Assembly: GCA_000955795.1 (NCBI GenBank)
Contig: JYOB01000016.1
Location: 521,908 to 585,907 of the forward strand
DNA length: 64,000 nucleotides
Reading direction: 5' to 3'
Source of the DNA: Burkholderiaceae bacterium 26
GTDB taxonomy: Bacteria > Pseudomonadota > Gammaproteobacteria > Burkholderiales > Burkholderiaceae
Shown here: positions 1-9,561 of the stretch, piece by piece
Numbering within the stretch: the first letter of the stretch is position 1
Layout: each line of letters starts with the position of its first letter
Position numbers and translations under genes: made by a program
The notes under the pieces: generated by a model
Seen by the model: the letters and a program-made list of their open reading frames with translations, nothing else
Told to the model about the DNA's origin: nothing
Database searches by the model: none

Positions 1-605
1 CGAACGGCTTCCGCAATGGGCCGCAGGACTCGGTGCTGAGCAATATCGGTATGGCGTATGGCGTCTCGGTCGCTTATGTTCAGCCGACGTGGGAAGTGCG
101 GGCGCTGTATGACGAGGTGAACAACCAGAACGGCAAGCTGGACAACCTGTTCATCGCGTCGCGTGAGTTTTTCCTCGGTGCGAAGGTGCAGATCACGCCG
201 CGGTTGCTGTCTCAAAGCGGCTGGGCCCACTACACGGCACCGGATACGGCGCCTGGCCTGTCGCGCGTGGCGAACCATTTCTGGACTGGCTTGACCTACG
301 ATGTGACGCCGCGCCTCCACGCGCAGGGTGCTGTGTACTACATGAAGGTGGGCCAAGGCCAGTGGACGGCCGATCACGATGGTGCGGGTCATGGCCTCAT
401 GCTCAATCTGGGCGCCATGTATGACCTGTCCAAGCGCACGTTCCTGTACGCCACTGTGGCGCACATGAAGAACAGCGCGAACGCCAACTTCTCGGTGCGA
501 CCCACCGCGCCCGGTTATGGCGACCCGGTCAACGGTAACGGCGCTTCGCCCGCTCCGGGCAGGTCGCAGACCGGCGCCTACGCCGGCATCATGCATAACT
601 TCTAA
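1..605 (+). CDS. Outer-membrane porin, C-terminal part (cut by window start)
   Basis: The reading frame is open from base 3, so the gene begins before the window. About 200 residues remain. Alternating hydrophobic/polar strands rich in Tyr, Trp and Gly, and a final Phe after His-Asn (ending GIMHNF), are the hallmarks of a Gram-negative 16-strand trimeric porin of the Burkholderia/Neisseria type; the C-terminal Phe is the usual BAM-recognition residue. It would let small solutes cross the outer membrane. It lies directly upstream of a sugar ABC transporter in the same direction, so it may be the matching outer-membrane channel, but the 190-base gap and the operator inside it suggest the transporter has its own promoter. 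The substrate cannot be read from the sequence. Confidence 0.85.
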   Translation, partial: NGFRNGPQDSVLSNIGMAYGVSVAYVQPTWEVRALYDEVNNQNGKLDNLFIASREFFLGAKVQITPRLLSQSGWAHYTAPDTAPGLSRVANHFWTGLTYDVTPRLHAQGAVYYMKVGQGQWTADHDGAGHGLMLNLGAMYDLSKRTFLYATVAHMKNSANANFSVRPTAPGYGDPVNGNGASPAPGRSQTGAYAGIMHNF

Positions 606-665
606 GCCCGCGCTTGCCGCTCAAGGCGATCTGCTCGGGGTAAATCCCTAGATTCTCAACATTGA

Positions 666-715
666 TTGACCTTGTCTCAGGCGCCATACTAAGTAAAACA
701 AGTTAAGCGCTTACC
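666..715 (+). promoter_or_regulatory. Probable promoter and LacI-type operator of the sugar transporter operon
   Basis: TTGACC at 666-671 and TACTAA at 687-692 could be -35 and -10 boxes, though their 15-base spacing is short. Immediately downstream, 703-715 reads TTAAGCGCTTACC, whose core AAGCGCTT is a perfect palindrome with a central CG, the typical layout of LacI-family operators. The position at the expected start of transcription fits repression. Two near-identical sites occur upstream of the polysaccharide lyase gene (19850-19862 and 19987-19999). The obvious candidate to bind them is the LacI-family protein encoded at 9562-10566. The repeated motif is seen directly; the binding partner is inferred. 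Confidence 0.65.
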
Positions 716-733
716 AAAATCAAAAGTAGGCCA

Positions 734-770
734 CCTGAATCACCGATCCTTAGATGTCCGGTGATTCAGG
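734..770 (+). promoter_or_regulatory. Perfect 12-bp inverted repeat in the transporter operon leader
   Basis: CCTGAATCACCG (734-745) and its exact reverse complement (759-770) flank a 13-base loop. The repeat lies between the operator at 703-715 and the start codon at 797. No T-run follows, so it is not a standard intrinsic terminator. It could be a 5'-leader hairpin that protects or attenuates the transcript, or a second protein-binding site. The function is unknown. Confidence 0.6.
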
Positions 771-796
771 CCTCGAGTCCCATCGTGGAGGAAGAC

Positions 797-2041
797 ATGC
801 AGTGTCGTTACAAGAAAATTCTCGCCGGCGGTTTGCTGGCAGCGACCGCAGTAGCTGCGCAGGCAGCCGTCGTTGAGCTCAATGTGAGCGCTTGGAAGGG
901 CGGCGCAGCCGAGCCGGCTGCCATGCCGGAGCTGATCGCCAAGTTCGAGAAGGAAAACCCGGATATCAAGATCAAGTTCGACTACATCGCCCGCAATGAC
1001 ACGACGACGATCATGTCGTCGCGCTTGCAGGGCGGCGCTGCGCCGGACGTGATGATGGTGGACCGCCCGCTCATGCGTCAGTGGGCTGCCGCAGGCCAGC
1101 TCATGGACCTGAGCACCGACCCCACCATCCAGAAGCTGGCGCCCGACGTGAAGCCGCTGGCGCAGATTGGCGGCAAGTACTACATGGTGCCGATGGAAGT
1201 GGTGGGCATTGGCCTGTTTGCCAACGAGACGCTGCTCAAGAAAGCTGGCGTGGAGCGCGTGCCGACCAACATCAGCGAGATGAAGGCGGCTTGCACGAAG
1301 CTGCGCGCGGCCAACATCACGCCACTGCTCTTGCCGGCCAAGGACGGCTGGGCGCCCGCCATGCTGGCCCTGACCATGGGCCTTGCCCCCAGCGTGAAAG
1401 CGAACCCGTCATTCGTCAGCGACGTTGTGGCTGGCAAACAGAAGTTCTCTTCCAACCCGAACTTCAAGCAGGCCATCGGTGCGCTGAAAGAACTCGCGGA
1501 CGCCCACTGCTATGACCCGAAACTGAACGTCGGTATCGACCCGTGGGGTCTGGGCCTGACGGAGTTCACCGCTGGCCGTGTCGCGATGATGCCGCAGGGC
1601 GCCTGGAGCATCCAGAAGTTCACTGTGAACGGCAAGCCCGCAGTCGATTTCGTCTTCGCGCCGTTCCCGGGGCTCGACAGCGGGAAGGCTGCTGGCCTGG
1701 ACTTGCTCGGTACGGCATGGGCGATCAACGCAGCGGCGAAGCAACCGGCCGCGGCCAAGCGTTGGCTGCAGTTCTGGGCCAAGGAAGAGAACCTGGGCAA
1801 GTTCCTGGCAGCGGATGCGGCGTTCAGCCCGTTCGCGAACAGCCAGTACGCGGGTCCGGCATCGGGGCGTCTGTATGCAGAGGCGCGCAAGGCAGGCAAC
1901 ACGGTGCCGCATCCGAAGGGCGATTTCTCCGCAGCGTTCATCCAGGAAATGCAGAAGAGCATGGCCGGCTATCTCCTGAACATCAATCAGGATCAAGGTG
2001 CAGTGCTCGCGCGTTGGGACAACGCACCGCAACAGCAGTAA
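797..2041 (+). CDS. Sugar ABC transporter, periplasmic substrate-binding protein (family 1)
   Basis: This 414-residue protein has an N-terminal signal peptide (basic MQCRYKK, then a hydrophobic stretch ending AQA-A). The mature part has the family 1 binding-protein pattern: a FEKENPDIKIKF strand-helix near residue 50, then PDVMMVDRP, and later WAINAAAKQPAAAKRWLQFW. It should capture a sugar or oligosaccharide in the periplasm and hand it to the two permeases encoded next. The ATG at 797 is preferred over the upstream GTG at 761 because GGAGG stands just before it and the signal peptide then begins properly. It is the first gene of the operon and follows the operator at 703-715. The surrounding dgo and udh genes suggest galactose-type or uronic-acid-containing ligands; that is inference. 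Confidence 0.9.
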   Translation: MQCRYKKILAGGLLAATAVAAQAAVVELNVSAWKGGAAEPAAMPELIAKFEKENPDIKIKFDYIARNDTTTIMSSRLQGGAAPDVMMVDRPLMRQWAAAGQLMDLSTDPTIQKLAPDVKPLAQIGGKYYMVPMEVVGIGLFANETLLKKAGVERVPTNISEMKAACTKLRAANITPLLLPAKDGWAPAMLALTMGLAPSVKANPSFVSDVVAGKQKFSSNPNFKQAIGALKELADAHCYDPKLNVGIDPWGLGLTEFTAGRVAMMPQGAWSIQKFTVNGKPAVDFVFAPFPGLDSGKAAGLDLLGTAWAINAAAKQPAAAKRWLQFWAKEENLGKFLAADAAFSPFANSQYAGPASGRLYAEARKAGNTVPHPKGDFSAAFIQEMQKSMAGYLLNINQDQGAVLARWDNAPQQQ

Positions 2042-2104
2042 GGGTCGCTTTGACCTGAGTCGGGGCTGCGATTGGTTCGTGGCCCCGGCCGATGGAAGAG
2101 AAAA

Positions 2105-2974
2105 ATGAACAAGAGAAACCACCTCCTATGGTTCGCGCTGCCGGCGCTGATCCTGTACGCGATATTCGGCATCTACCCGCTGTTCAGCGCGGTCAAGCTG
2201 AGTTTCACGAACTTCAGCGGTGTCGGTACTGAGACCTGGATCGGCCTGAAGAACTACGCCGAGATTCTGTCGAATCCGGAGTACTTCAGCGTGCTGAAGG
2301 TCACGCTGGCGTACTGCGCCATCGTCGTGACGATCCAGAACACGCTGGGGCTTCTCTTCGCGGCGCTCTTGTTCTCCTTACCCAAGATTCGTAGCGGCGC
2401 GCGTGTCGCGCTGCTGGTACCCAGCATGTACTCGGCGGTGATTGCCGCGTTCGTCTGGCAATACATCTACTCGCCGCTGGGCGGTGGCCTCAACGAGGCC
2501 CTGAAGGCGTTCGGCCTGATTGACCTGCAGCAGATCTGGCTAGGCGACCCGAGCATTGCCTTGTTTGCAGTGGCCGCGGTTCAGATCTGGATGTACGTGG
2601 GCTACTCGACCGCCATCTTCCTGGCCGGCTACATGAGCATTCCGACGGAGCTGTATGACGCAGCCCGCATCGACGGTGCCAACGCCTGGCACCGCTTCAC
2701 CAAGATCGATATTCCGCTGCTGGCGCCCTCGTTCACCGTGAACATCACGCTGAGCACCATCGGCACGCTCAAGAGTTTCGAACTGCCGCTCGTGCTGACG
2801 CATGGCGGCCCCGACGGCGCGACCACAACGCTGGGTCTGCAGATCTTCAACAGCCTTTTCGGCGAATACCGCTTCGGTTTCTCGAGTGCGTTGTCCATCG
2901 TCATGCTGATCATGATTGCGACGATTGCCTACGTGCAGAACTGGATGCTGCGCAAGCGGGAGCAAGCACTATGA
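2105..2974 (+). CDS. Sugar ABC transporter permease (MalF/UgpA type)
   Basis: This 289-residue inner-membrane protein has about six hydrophobic segments, the first at residues 7-27. The cytoplasmic EAA loop is visible as AARIDGANAWHRFTKIDIP in the second half, where the permease contacts the ATPase. The start is taken at ATG 2105, behind GGAAGAG, rather than an in-frame codon at 2072. The gene overlaps the next permease by ATGA (2971-2974), so the two are translationally coupled and probably form the heterodimeric channel for the binding protein encoded at 797-2041. Confidence 0.9.
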   Translation: MNKRNHLLWFALPALILYAIFGIYPLFSAVKLSFTNFSGVGTETWIGLKNYAEILSNPEYFSVLKVTLAYCAIVVTIQNTLGLLFAALLFSLPKIRSGARVALLVPSMYSAVIAAFVWQYIYSPLGGGLNEALKAFGLIDLQQIWLGDPSIALFAVAAVQIWMYVGYSTAIFLAGYMSIPTELYDAARIDGANAWHRFTKIDIPLLAPSFTVNITLSTIGTLKSFELPLVLTHGGPDGATTTLGLQIFNSLFGEYRFGFSSALSIVMLIMIATIAYVQNWMLRKREQAL

Positions 2975-3852
2975 AAGCCATTTCCATCTCTGCGCCGTCG
3001 CGGCAGTCGCAGCGCAATCCAATCTTCAAGCTGCGTAATCTGCCGGACATGCTGCGCGGTGCGCTGGCCATCGGTATTGCCGGCGTGATTCTGCTGCCGA
3101 TCTTCTACATGCTGATGATGTCTGTGCGCTCGGGCATGGACATCGCCGCGAACCCGCTGGGCTTTCCGCACACCCTGCAGTGGGACAACTACCTGCGCAC
3201 GTTTGCCGAGATGAACTACTGGCGCAGCGTGGCCAACACGATCGGCATCACGGTGGCGGTGACCGTGCTGGTATCGGTGATTGCATCCATGGCGGCGTAT
3301 CCGTTGGCCCGCTTGCGTTCGAGGCTGTCGAACGTGCTGTACGTGTTGCTCACGCTTGGGTTGACGATTCCGATGTTCGTCAGCCTGACACCGACCTATC
3401 TGCTGCTGCGCAACTTCGGTCTGCTCAACAGCTATGCCGGGATCATTCTTGCCTACACGGTGCTGAACCTGCCGCTGGGCGTGTTCTTCTACTGCAGTTT
3501 CCTGAAGAGCATTCCGATGGAGCTGGAAGAGGCGGCCATCCTGGACGGCTGCACGCCTTGGCAGGTGTATCGCCACGTGATCTTGCCACTGCTGCGCCCA
3601 ATTACCGGCACGCTGGCGATGTTCGTGACCTTGCACGTGTGGAACGACTTGGTCTATCCGCTGTTGTTCCTGCAGGACGAGCACAAGTTTCCGATTACGG
3701 TCTCGGTGTTCCGTTTCATCGGCACGATGGACGTCGACCCGACCAAGCTGTTCCCGGCGGCGGTCCTGGGCACGCTGCCGCTGCTGGTGATGTTCCTGAT
3801 CCTTCAACGACAGATCGTTGCCGGCATCACGGCCGGTGCGGTGAAGGGGTAA
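2971..3852 (+). CDS. Sugar ABC transporter permease (MalG/UgpE type)
   Basis: This 293-residue inner-membrane protein is the partner of the preceding permease. After a soluble N-terminus of about 30 residues comes the first transmembrane segment. The EAA motif reads EEAAILDGCTPWQVYRHVIL, with the expected Gly near the loop centre. The ATG at 2971 overlaps the stop of the upstream permease. The family is the binding-protein-dependent transport inner-membrane component of carbohydrate importers. Only two bases separate its stop from the SDR start at 3855, so import and catabolism genes are on one transcript. Confidence 0.9.
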   Translation: MKAISISAPSRQSQRNPIFKLRNLPDMLRGALAIGIAGVILLPIFYMLMMSVRSGMDIAANPLGFPHTLQWDNYLRTFAEMNYWRSVANTIGITVAVTVLVSVIASMAAYPLARLRSRLSNVLYVLLTLGLTIPMFVSLTPTYLLLRNFGLLNSYAGIILAYTVLNLPLGVFFYCSFLKSIPMELEEAAILDGCTPWQVYRHVILPLLRPITGTLAMFVTLHVWNDLVYPLLFLQDEHKFPITVSVFRFIGTMDVDPTKLFPAAVLGTLPLLVMFLILQRQIVAGITAGAVKG

Positions 3853-3854
3853 TC

Positions 3855-4640
3855 ATGGCCGAGCAACAGTACGGTATCCGTGGGCGTGTGTTCGTCGTCA
3901 CTGGCGGCGGGGCAGGCATCGGGCTCGGCATCGTCAAGGTGCTGGCAGGCCAGGGCGCGCGCGTCGTCATGGCCGAATGCAACCCTGAAGGTGCGCGCAC
4001 AGCTGCGGCGCTGAACGTGGCGGGGCTCGATGTCCGCTTCATCCAATGCGATGTGGGTGATCCGAAGAGCATCGAGTCGTTGTTCTCGCAGGTACGTAGC
4101 GATTACCCCAAGCTCGACGGCCTAGTGAACAACGCTGGGCTCACGATCCACGGCGATTTCCTGGAGGCGACGCTGGAATCGTGGGAGCGGATGGTCAACG
4201 TGAACCTGCGCTCGATGTTCCTCTGCACGCAGCACGCAGCGCGAACGATGATCGGCACGGGCGGTGGCGCCATCGTCAACATCTCGTCGAACCACGCGGG
4301 TGCGAGCACGGAAGGTTTTGAAGGCTATGCCGCTACCAAGGGCGGCATCACGGCGATGACGCGTGCCATGGCGTGGAGTCTTGGCAAACACAGCATCCGC
4401 GTGAACTCCCTCAGCCCCGGGCTGACGTTGACGGACCACATTGGCCAGCTCATGTCGGACAGGCCGGACCTCGCGCGCTTCTATGTCGCCATGCATGCGA
4501 CGCAGCGGATCAACCAGCCGGAGGACGTTGGCCAACTCGCCGCGTTCCTGCTGTCTGACGCCGCCATCAGCATGACGGGCGCAGATGTGATGGCAGACAA
4601 CGGTGTCTCTGCCCATCTGGTTAATCGCAACGGAATTTGA
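3855..4640 (+). CDS. Short-chain dehydrogenase/reductase, probable sugar dehydrogenase
   Basis: This 261-residue classical SDR has TGGGAGIG for nucleotide binding near residue 16, the structural NNAG, the catalytic Ser in NISS, and YxxxK in GYAATKGG. It probably oxidises an aldose or sugar acid with NAD(P)+. It is placed before a galactonate dehydratase and a lactonase, so the best guess is the first step of an oxidative pathway (aldose to aldonolactone). The exact substrate is inference. The open frame extends far upstream (3180) inside the permease gene; the ATG at 3855 right after the permease stop is the sensible start. The Asp that selects NAD over NADP is not obvious, so cofactor preference is left open. 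Confidence 0.85.
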   Translation: MAEQQYGIRGRVFVVTGGGAGIGLGIVKVLAGQGARVVMAECNPEGARTAAALNVAGLDVRFIQCDVGDPKSIESLFSQVRSDYPKLDGLVNNAGLTIHGDFLEATLESWERMVNVNLRSMFLCTQHAARTMIGTGGGAIVNISSNHAGASTEGFEGYAATKGGITAMTRAMAWSLGKHSIRVNSLSPGLTLTDHIGQLMSDRPDLARFYVAMHATQRINQPEDVGQLAAFLLSDAAISMTGADVMADNGVSAHLVNRNGI

Positions 4641-4642
4641 AA

Positions 4643-5791
4643 ATGAAAATTACCAAGCTCGAAGTTTTTCCGGTCGCGCCTCGCTGGCAGTTTCTCAAGG
4701 TGGAAACGGACGAGGGCATCTCCGGTTGGGGCGAGCCGATTGTCGAGGGCCGCGCAGCCACGACGGCCGAAGCTGTGCACGAGCTGTCTGACTACCTGAT
4801 TGGCAAAGACCCGCGGCAGATCGAAGACCTGTTCCAGGTCATGTACCGCGGTGGCTTTTATCGCGGTGGCCCGGTGCTGAGCAGCGCCATTTCCGGGATC
4901 GAACAAGCCTTGTGGGACATCAAGGGCAAGGCGCTCGGTGTGCCGGTGTATGAACTGCTGGGTGGGGCGGTGCGCAACAAGGTGCGGCTGTATGCCCACG
5001 TGCAAGGGGCGACGCCGGAAGACTGCGCGGCCGCTGCCAAAAAGCTGGTGGTATCGGGTTATACGGCACTGAAGATGAGTGTGACGTTCGAGGCCGACTG
5101 GGTAGAGCGCCCTTCGTCCATTGACGCCGCGGTCAGTCGATTCGCCGCCGTACGGGAAGCGGTGGGCCGCGACGTTGGCGTCGGCATCGATTTCCACGGA
5201 CGCGTGCGTCGTTCGGTCGCTAAGGTGTTGGCCAAGGCCATCGAGCCATACAGCCCGATGTTCTATGAAGAGCTGCTGCTGCCGGGCAACAGCGATGCAC
5301 TGCGTGAAGTGGCCCGTAGCTGCGCCGTTCCGCTGGCGACCGGCGAACGCATGTTCACGCGCTGGGACTTCAAGCAGGTGCTGGAAGACGGCGTGGTCGA
5401 CATCATCCAGCCCGATGTGAGCCACACCGGCGGCATCTGGGAGCTGCGCAAGATTGCGGCCATGGCGGAAGCCTACGACGTTGCCGTCGCGCCGCATTGC
5501 CCGCTGGGTCCGATCACGCTGGCGTCTTCCCTGCAGATCGACCTGTGCACGCCCAATGCTTTCATCCAGGAGCAGTCCACCAACGTGGCCTATCACACCG
5601 ATGACAACGCAATGTTCCGCTATCTCAAGGGCGACCCGTTCAATTTCAACGCGGGTTTTGTCAACCGCCTGGAGGCACCGGGCCTTGGCATCGACATCAA
5701 TGAGGATGCGGTACGTGCGGCGGCAGAGACGGGGCACCGTTGGCGCAATCCGCTTTTCCGTCTCGAAGATGGCTCCCTCGCCGAGTGGTAA
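4643..5791 (+). CDS. dgoD: D-galactonate dehydratase (enolase superfamily)
   Basis: This 382-residue protein is the same length as E. coli DgoD and close to it throughout. Metal ligands fall on the same numbers (Asp183, Glu209, Glu235), and so do the catalytic His185 and His285, in DFHGR, YEEL, GERMF and PHCPLGP. It dehydrates D-galactonate to 2-keto-3-deoxy-D-galactonate in the cytoplasm. ATG 4643 is chosen because the N-terminus MKITKLEVF then aligns with DgoD; TTG 4637 is a spurious alternative. It lies directly behind the SDR and upstream of kinase and aldolase genes for its product. One difference is that the residue after the Glu209-Glu210 pair is Leu rather than the usual Pro, and the loop near residue 145-155 differs, so a related aldonate cannot be excluded. 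Confidence 0.9.
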   Translation: MKITKLEVFPVAPRWQFLKVETDEGISGWGEPIVEGRAATTAEAVHELSDYLIGKDPRQIEDLFQVMYRGGFYRGGPVLSSAISGIEQALWDIKGKALGVPVYELLGGAVRNKVRLYAHVQGATPEDCAAAAKKLVVSGYTALKMSVTFEADWVERPSSIDAAVSRFAAVREAVGRDVGVGIDFHGRVRRSVAKVLAKAIEPYSPMFYEELLLPGNSDALREVARSCAVPLATGERMFTRWDFKQVLEDGVVDIIQPDVSHTGGIWELRKIAAMAEAYDVAVAPHCPLGPITLASSLQIDLCTPNAFIQEQSTNVAYHTDDNAMFRYLKGDPFNFNAGFVNRLEAPGLGIDINEDAVRAAAETGHRWRNPLFRLEDGSLAEW

Positions 5792-5818
5792 GCGCGGCAA
5801 CACCTAGGAAGAACGATC

Positions 5819-6910
<1,092 letters not shown>

Positions 6911-6968
6911 CTGAGAGCGCCCACGCAGTCTCGATAACGACAACAAAGTCAGCTACGGAATTCAAACG

Positions 6969-7874
6969 ATGCAAGTTCAATTGGTGCAGGCCGCCAACGC
7001 AATTCTGGGTGAGGGCCCGCTTTGGTGCACGGATGAGCAAGCGCTCTACTGGGTCGACATCATTCGGCCCTCGGTGTACCGCTATACGCCAGGTGTCGGC
7101 CAGACAGGCGTCTGGACCCTGCCGGAAAGCGTTGGCTGTATCGCCCGCCTTGGCGACGGGCGCCTGCTGGTGGCCATGCGAAGCGGCTTGTCTGAGCTGT
7201 CCACCATTGATGGCTCGCTGACTCGCCTGGCATCGATTGAACACGCCTCTGCGCAACATCGATTCAACGACGGCGCGGTCGACCCGCAAGGGCGCTTCTG
7301 GGTCGGTTCCATGCGTGAAGGCGGCCCAAGCCTTGGGAAGCTGTATCGCTTTGGCGGGGACGATGACCCTCTCGAGATCGACGACCACTGGGGCATCCCC
7401 AACGGTATGGGCTGGAGCCCGGATGGCACGGTCATGTACGCAACGGACTCTGCCAAACGCACCATCTGGCGCTTTGCCTATGAAAAAGACAGCGGCACGC
7501 CCAGCGACAAACGCGTGTTCGCGACGTTTGAAGAAGGCGTGCCTGACGGCCTGACCGTCGACGCCGAAGGATGTGTCTGGTCCGCTCTGTGGGACGGGTG
7601 GCGCGTTGTCCGCCTCAGCCCGGATGGCGAGCTGATGTCGACGGTGCCGATGCCCGTACAGCGCCCGACCAGTGTGGCGTTTGGCGGCGAATCCCTCCAG
7701 ACGCTGTATGTCACTTCGGCAACGATCAATGTCGGCAACGCGGGCCTCACGGCCGGTCCGCTGGCCGGCGGCCTGTTTGAGGTCGAAACGGCAGTGCGTG
7801 GGCTCCCTGCACCAGCCGCACGGCTGAATGCAAATGCGTTGGTACGCGCGGATGGTGGAGAGGTGTCGGTATGA
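6969..7874 (+). CDS. SMP-30/gluconolactonase family lactonase
   Basis: This 301-residue six-bladed beta-propeller of the SMP-30/regucalcin family has its three metal ligands in the usual places: Glu in ILGEGPLW, Asn in GIPNGMGWSPDG and Asp in VPDGLTVDAEG. It hydrolyses sugar lactones to the open acids. Between a probable sugar dehydrogenase (SDR) and galactonate dehydratase it fits the aldonolactone-to-aldonate step. Its end overlaps the start of dgoK by ATGA, which indicates translational coupling. A second member (11433-12326) lies next to the uronate dehydrogenase, so the two lactonases probably serve different lactones. Confidence 0.88.
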   Translation: MQVQLVQAANAILGEGPLWCTDEQALYWVDIIRPSVYRYTPGVGQTGVWTLPESVGCIARLGDGRLLVAMRSGLSELSTIDGSLTRLASIEHASAQHRFNDGAVDPQGRFWVGSMREGGPSLGKLYRFGGDDDPLEIDDHWGIPNGMGWSPDGTVMYATDSAKRTIWRFAYEKDSGTPSDKRVFATFEEGVPDGLTVDAEGCVWSALWDGWRVVRLSPDGELMSTVPMPVQRPTSVAFGGESLQTLYVTSATINVGNAGLTAGPLAGGLFEVETAVRGLPAPAARLNANALVRADGGEVSV

Positions 7875-8839
7875 CAGCGCAAGCAACCCCGGTCACCGTG
7901 GAGGGCACCTCGGCTGCACCCACGGCCAAGCCTGCTTTGGTGGCGGTCGATTGGGGAACCTCCTCGTTTCGCGCGGCCATTGTTTTGTCGGACGGCACCA
8001 TCTTGCGTGCGATGTCGGCGGGCAAGGGCATCGCGAAGATTCCGGGCCGCGACTTCGGTCATGCCTTCAAGCAGTTGTTGTCCAGTTGGGAAAGCGAACT
8101 TGCTACCTTGCCCATCTACCTGTGCGGCATGGTCGGAAGCCGGCAGGGCTGGGTGGAGGCCGGCTACGTAGAGTGCCCAGCGGGCTTTGAAGACATCGCC
8201 CGCGGCATGACCCGCCGCAATATCGACGGCATGGATCTGCGTTTTATCCCGGGCCTGCATCGGTATGACGATGCCACTGGCCACGACGTGATGCGCGGTG
8301 AAGAGACTCAGGTGATCGGTGCAATGGCGTTGGAGCGCGAGCGCGTGGTAGTCACACCAGGGACGCACTCCAAATGGATCCGTTCACAACGCCAGACCGT
8401 TCGAGATTTCCGTACGTTCATGACGGGCGATGTGTTTGCGGCAATGCGCAGTCACACCATTCTTGCGTTCTCCATGGGCGAGGAGAAGGAACACGCGTTG
8501 CCAGGCGAAACAAGCTTCGAGCAAGGCGTAAAGCAGGGCTTTCTGTCGAACAACCTGATGGGCGATCTCTTCTCCATCCGCACGCGTACGTTGTTCGAAG
8601 ACCGCGGATTTCACGCTCCGAGCTATCTGTCTGGGTTGCTGATTGGCAATGAGTTTGCTGCGGGTGCTGCGGCGTATCCGATTGTCATTCGGGATGGGTT
8701 GACATTGGTGGGCTCGGCAGCGCTGATGCCGTTCTACGTGCGGGCCGGGCAATGCCTGGGCATTGAAGTTGAAGTAGTGGATGGGGAAGCCAGCGTATTG
8801 GGCTGTTACCAGCTTGCGCGATTCAGTGGAGAAGCATGA
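7871..8839 (+). CDS. dgoK: 2-keto-3-deoxygalactonokinase
   Basis: This 322-residue kinase begins with a nucleotide-binding VDWGTSSFRA motif near residue 24. It carries the family signature MVGSRQGWVEAGYVECPA near residues 90-107 and the GTHSKW phosphate-binding segment. It phosphorylates 2-keto-3-deoxy-D-galactonate to the 6-phosphate with ATP. It is slightly longer at the N-terminus than E. coli DgoK (292 residues), with a 20-residue Ala/Thr-rich leader. Its start overlaps the lactonase stop and its stop overlaps the aldolase start, both by ATGA, so three consecutive pathway steps are co-translated. Confidence 0.92.
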   Translation: MTAQATPVTVEGTSAAPTAKPALVAVDWGTSSFRAAIVLSDGTILRAMSAGKGIAKIPGRDFGHAFKQLLSSWESELATLPIYLCGMVGSRQGWVEAGYVECPAGFEDIARGMTRRNIDGMDLRFIPGLHRYDDATGHDVMRGEETQVIGAMALERERVVVTPGTHSKWIRSQRQTVRDFRTFMTGDVFAAMRSHTILAFSMGEEKEHALPGETSFEQGVKQGFLSNNLMGDLFSIRTRTLFEDRGFHAPSYLSGLLIGNEFAAGAAAYPIVIRDGLTLVGSAALMPFYVRAGQCLGIEVEVVDGEASVLGCYQLARFSGEA

Positions 8840-9477
8840 TGGTGCAGTCGAACAATATTGAGGCCTTTCGCCAGCGCATGGCGCGCTGCCCGATCGTGGC
8901 GATTTTGCGCGGTGTGTGCCCCGATGAAGTCGTGGCGATCGGTGAGGCGCTGGTGTCCAACGGAATCGACATCATCGAAGTGCCGCTCAATTCACCGGAC
9001 CCGCTTGAGAGCATTCGGCGCCTGCAGACGCATTTTGGAGACGCCGCACTGATTGGTGCCGGTACCGTGGTCTCGGTCGACGACGTGGATCGTGTGCGAG
9101 AAGCAGGCGGTGCGCTGGTTGTGTCGCCCAATATCAATCCGGACGTTGTGCGCCGGACGGTGGCATACGGCATGGTGTCGTTGCCAGGCGTCGCCACGCC
9201 AAGTGAAGCCTATATGGCCCTGGAGGCTGGTGCGCATGGGCTGAAGGCGTTCCCTGCTGACCAGATCGGATGCGCCGCGCTTCAGGGATGGAAGTCGATT
9301 CTGCCTTCCGGCACGCGGTTGCTGGCCGTTGGCGGCATCGATGAGATCACCATTCCGCGCTATCGGGCGGTCGGTATTTCGGGTTTCGGGGTGGGCGGGA
9401 GCTTGTACAAGCCTGGCTATTCGCCGGTGCAAGTGGGGCACCACGCAAAAAGGCTGCACAATGCCTGCCGGAATTGA
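8836..9477 (+). CDS. dgoA: 2-dehydro-3-deoxy-6-phosphogalactonate aldolase
   Basis: This 213-residue class I aldolase of the KDPG/KDPGal family has its general-base Glu in IIEVPLNS (Glu48) and the Schiff-base Lys in LKAFPADQIG (Lys137). GAGTV near residue 75 and VGGI are further family motifs. It cleaves KDPGal to pyruvate and glyceraldehyde-3-phosphate. The SPDPLESI segment and KAFPA are nearer the galactonate (DgoA) branch than the gluconate (Eda) branch. The start overlaps the dgoK stop. With dgoD and dgoK it completes the galactonate route in one operon. Confidence 0.92.
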   Translation: MMVQSNNIEAFRQRMARCPIVAILRGVCPDEVVAIGEALVSNGIDIIEVPLNSPDPLESIRRLQTHFGDAALIGAGTVVSVDDVDRVREAGGALVVSPNINPDVVRRTVAYGMVSLPGVATPSEAYMALEAGAHGLKAFPADQIGCAALQGWKSILPSGTRLLAVGGIDEITIPRYRAVGISGFGVGGSLYKPGYSPVQVGHHAKRLHNACRN

Positions 9478-9561
9478 GCGCGGGCTCGTCGACGCAGGTG
9501 TCTCCATCGCCGATCGAACCCTGTCGCCATTCATGAACACTTCAGCTGCGTATCGAATTTC

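Noticed and set aside
3180-3854. N-terminal extension fusing a further 225 residues to the SDR
   Set aside because: It overlaps the permease gene in another frame and looks like shadow sequence; the SDR begins properly at 3855.
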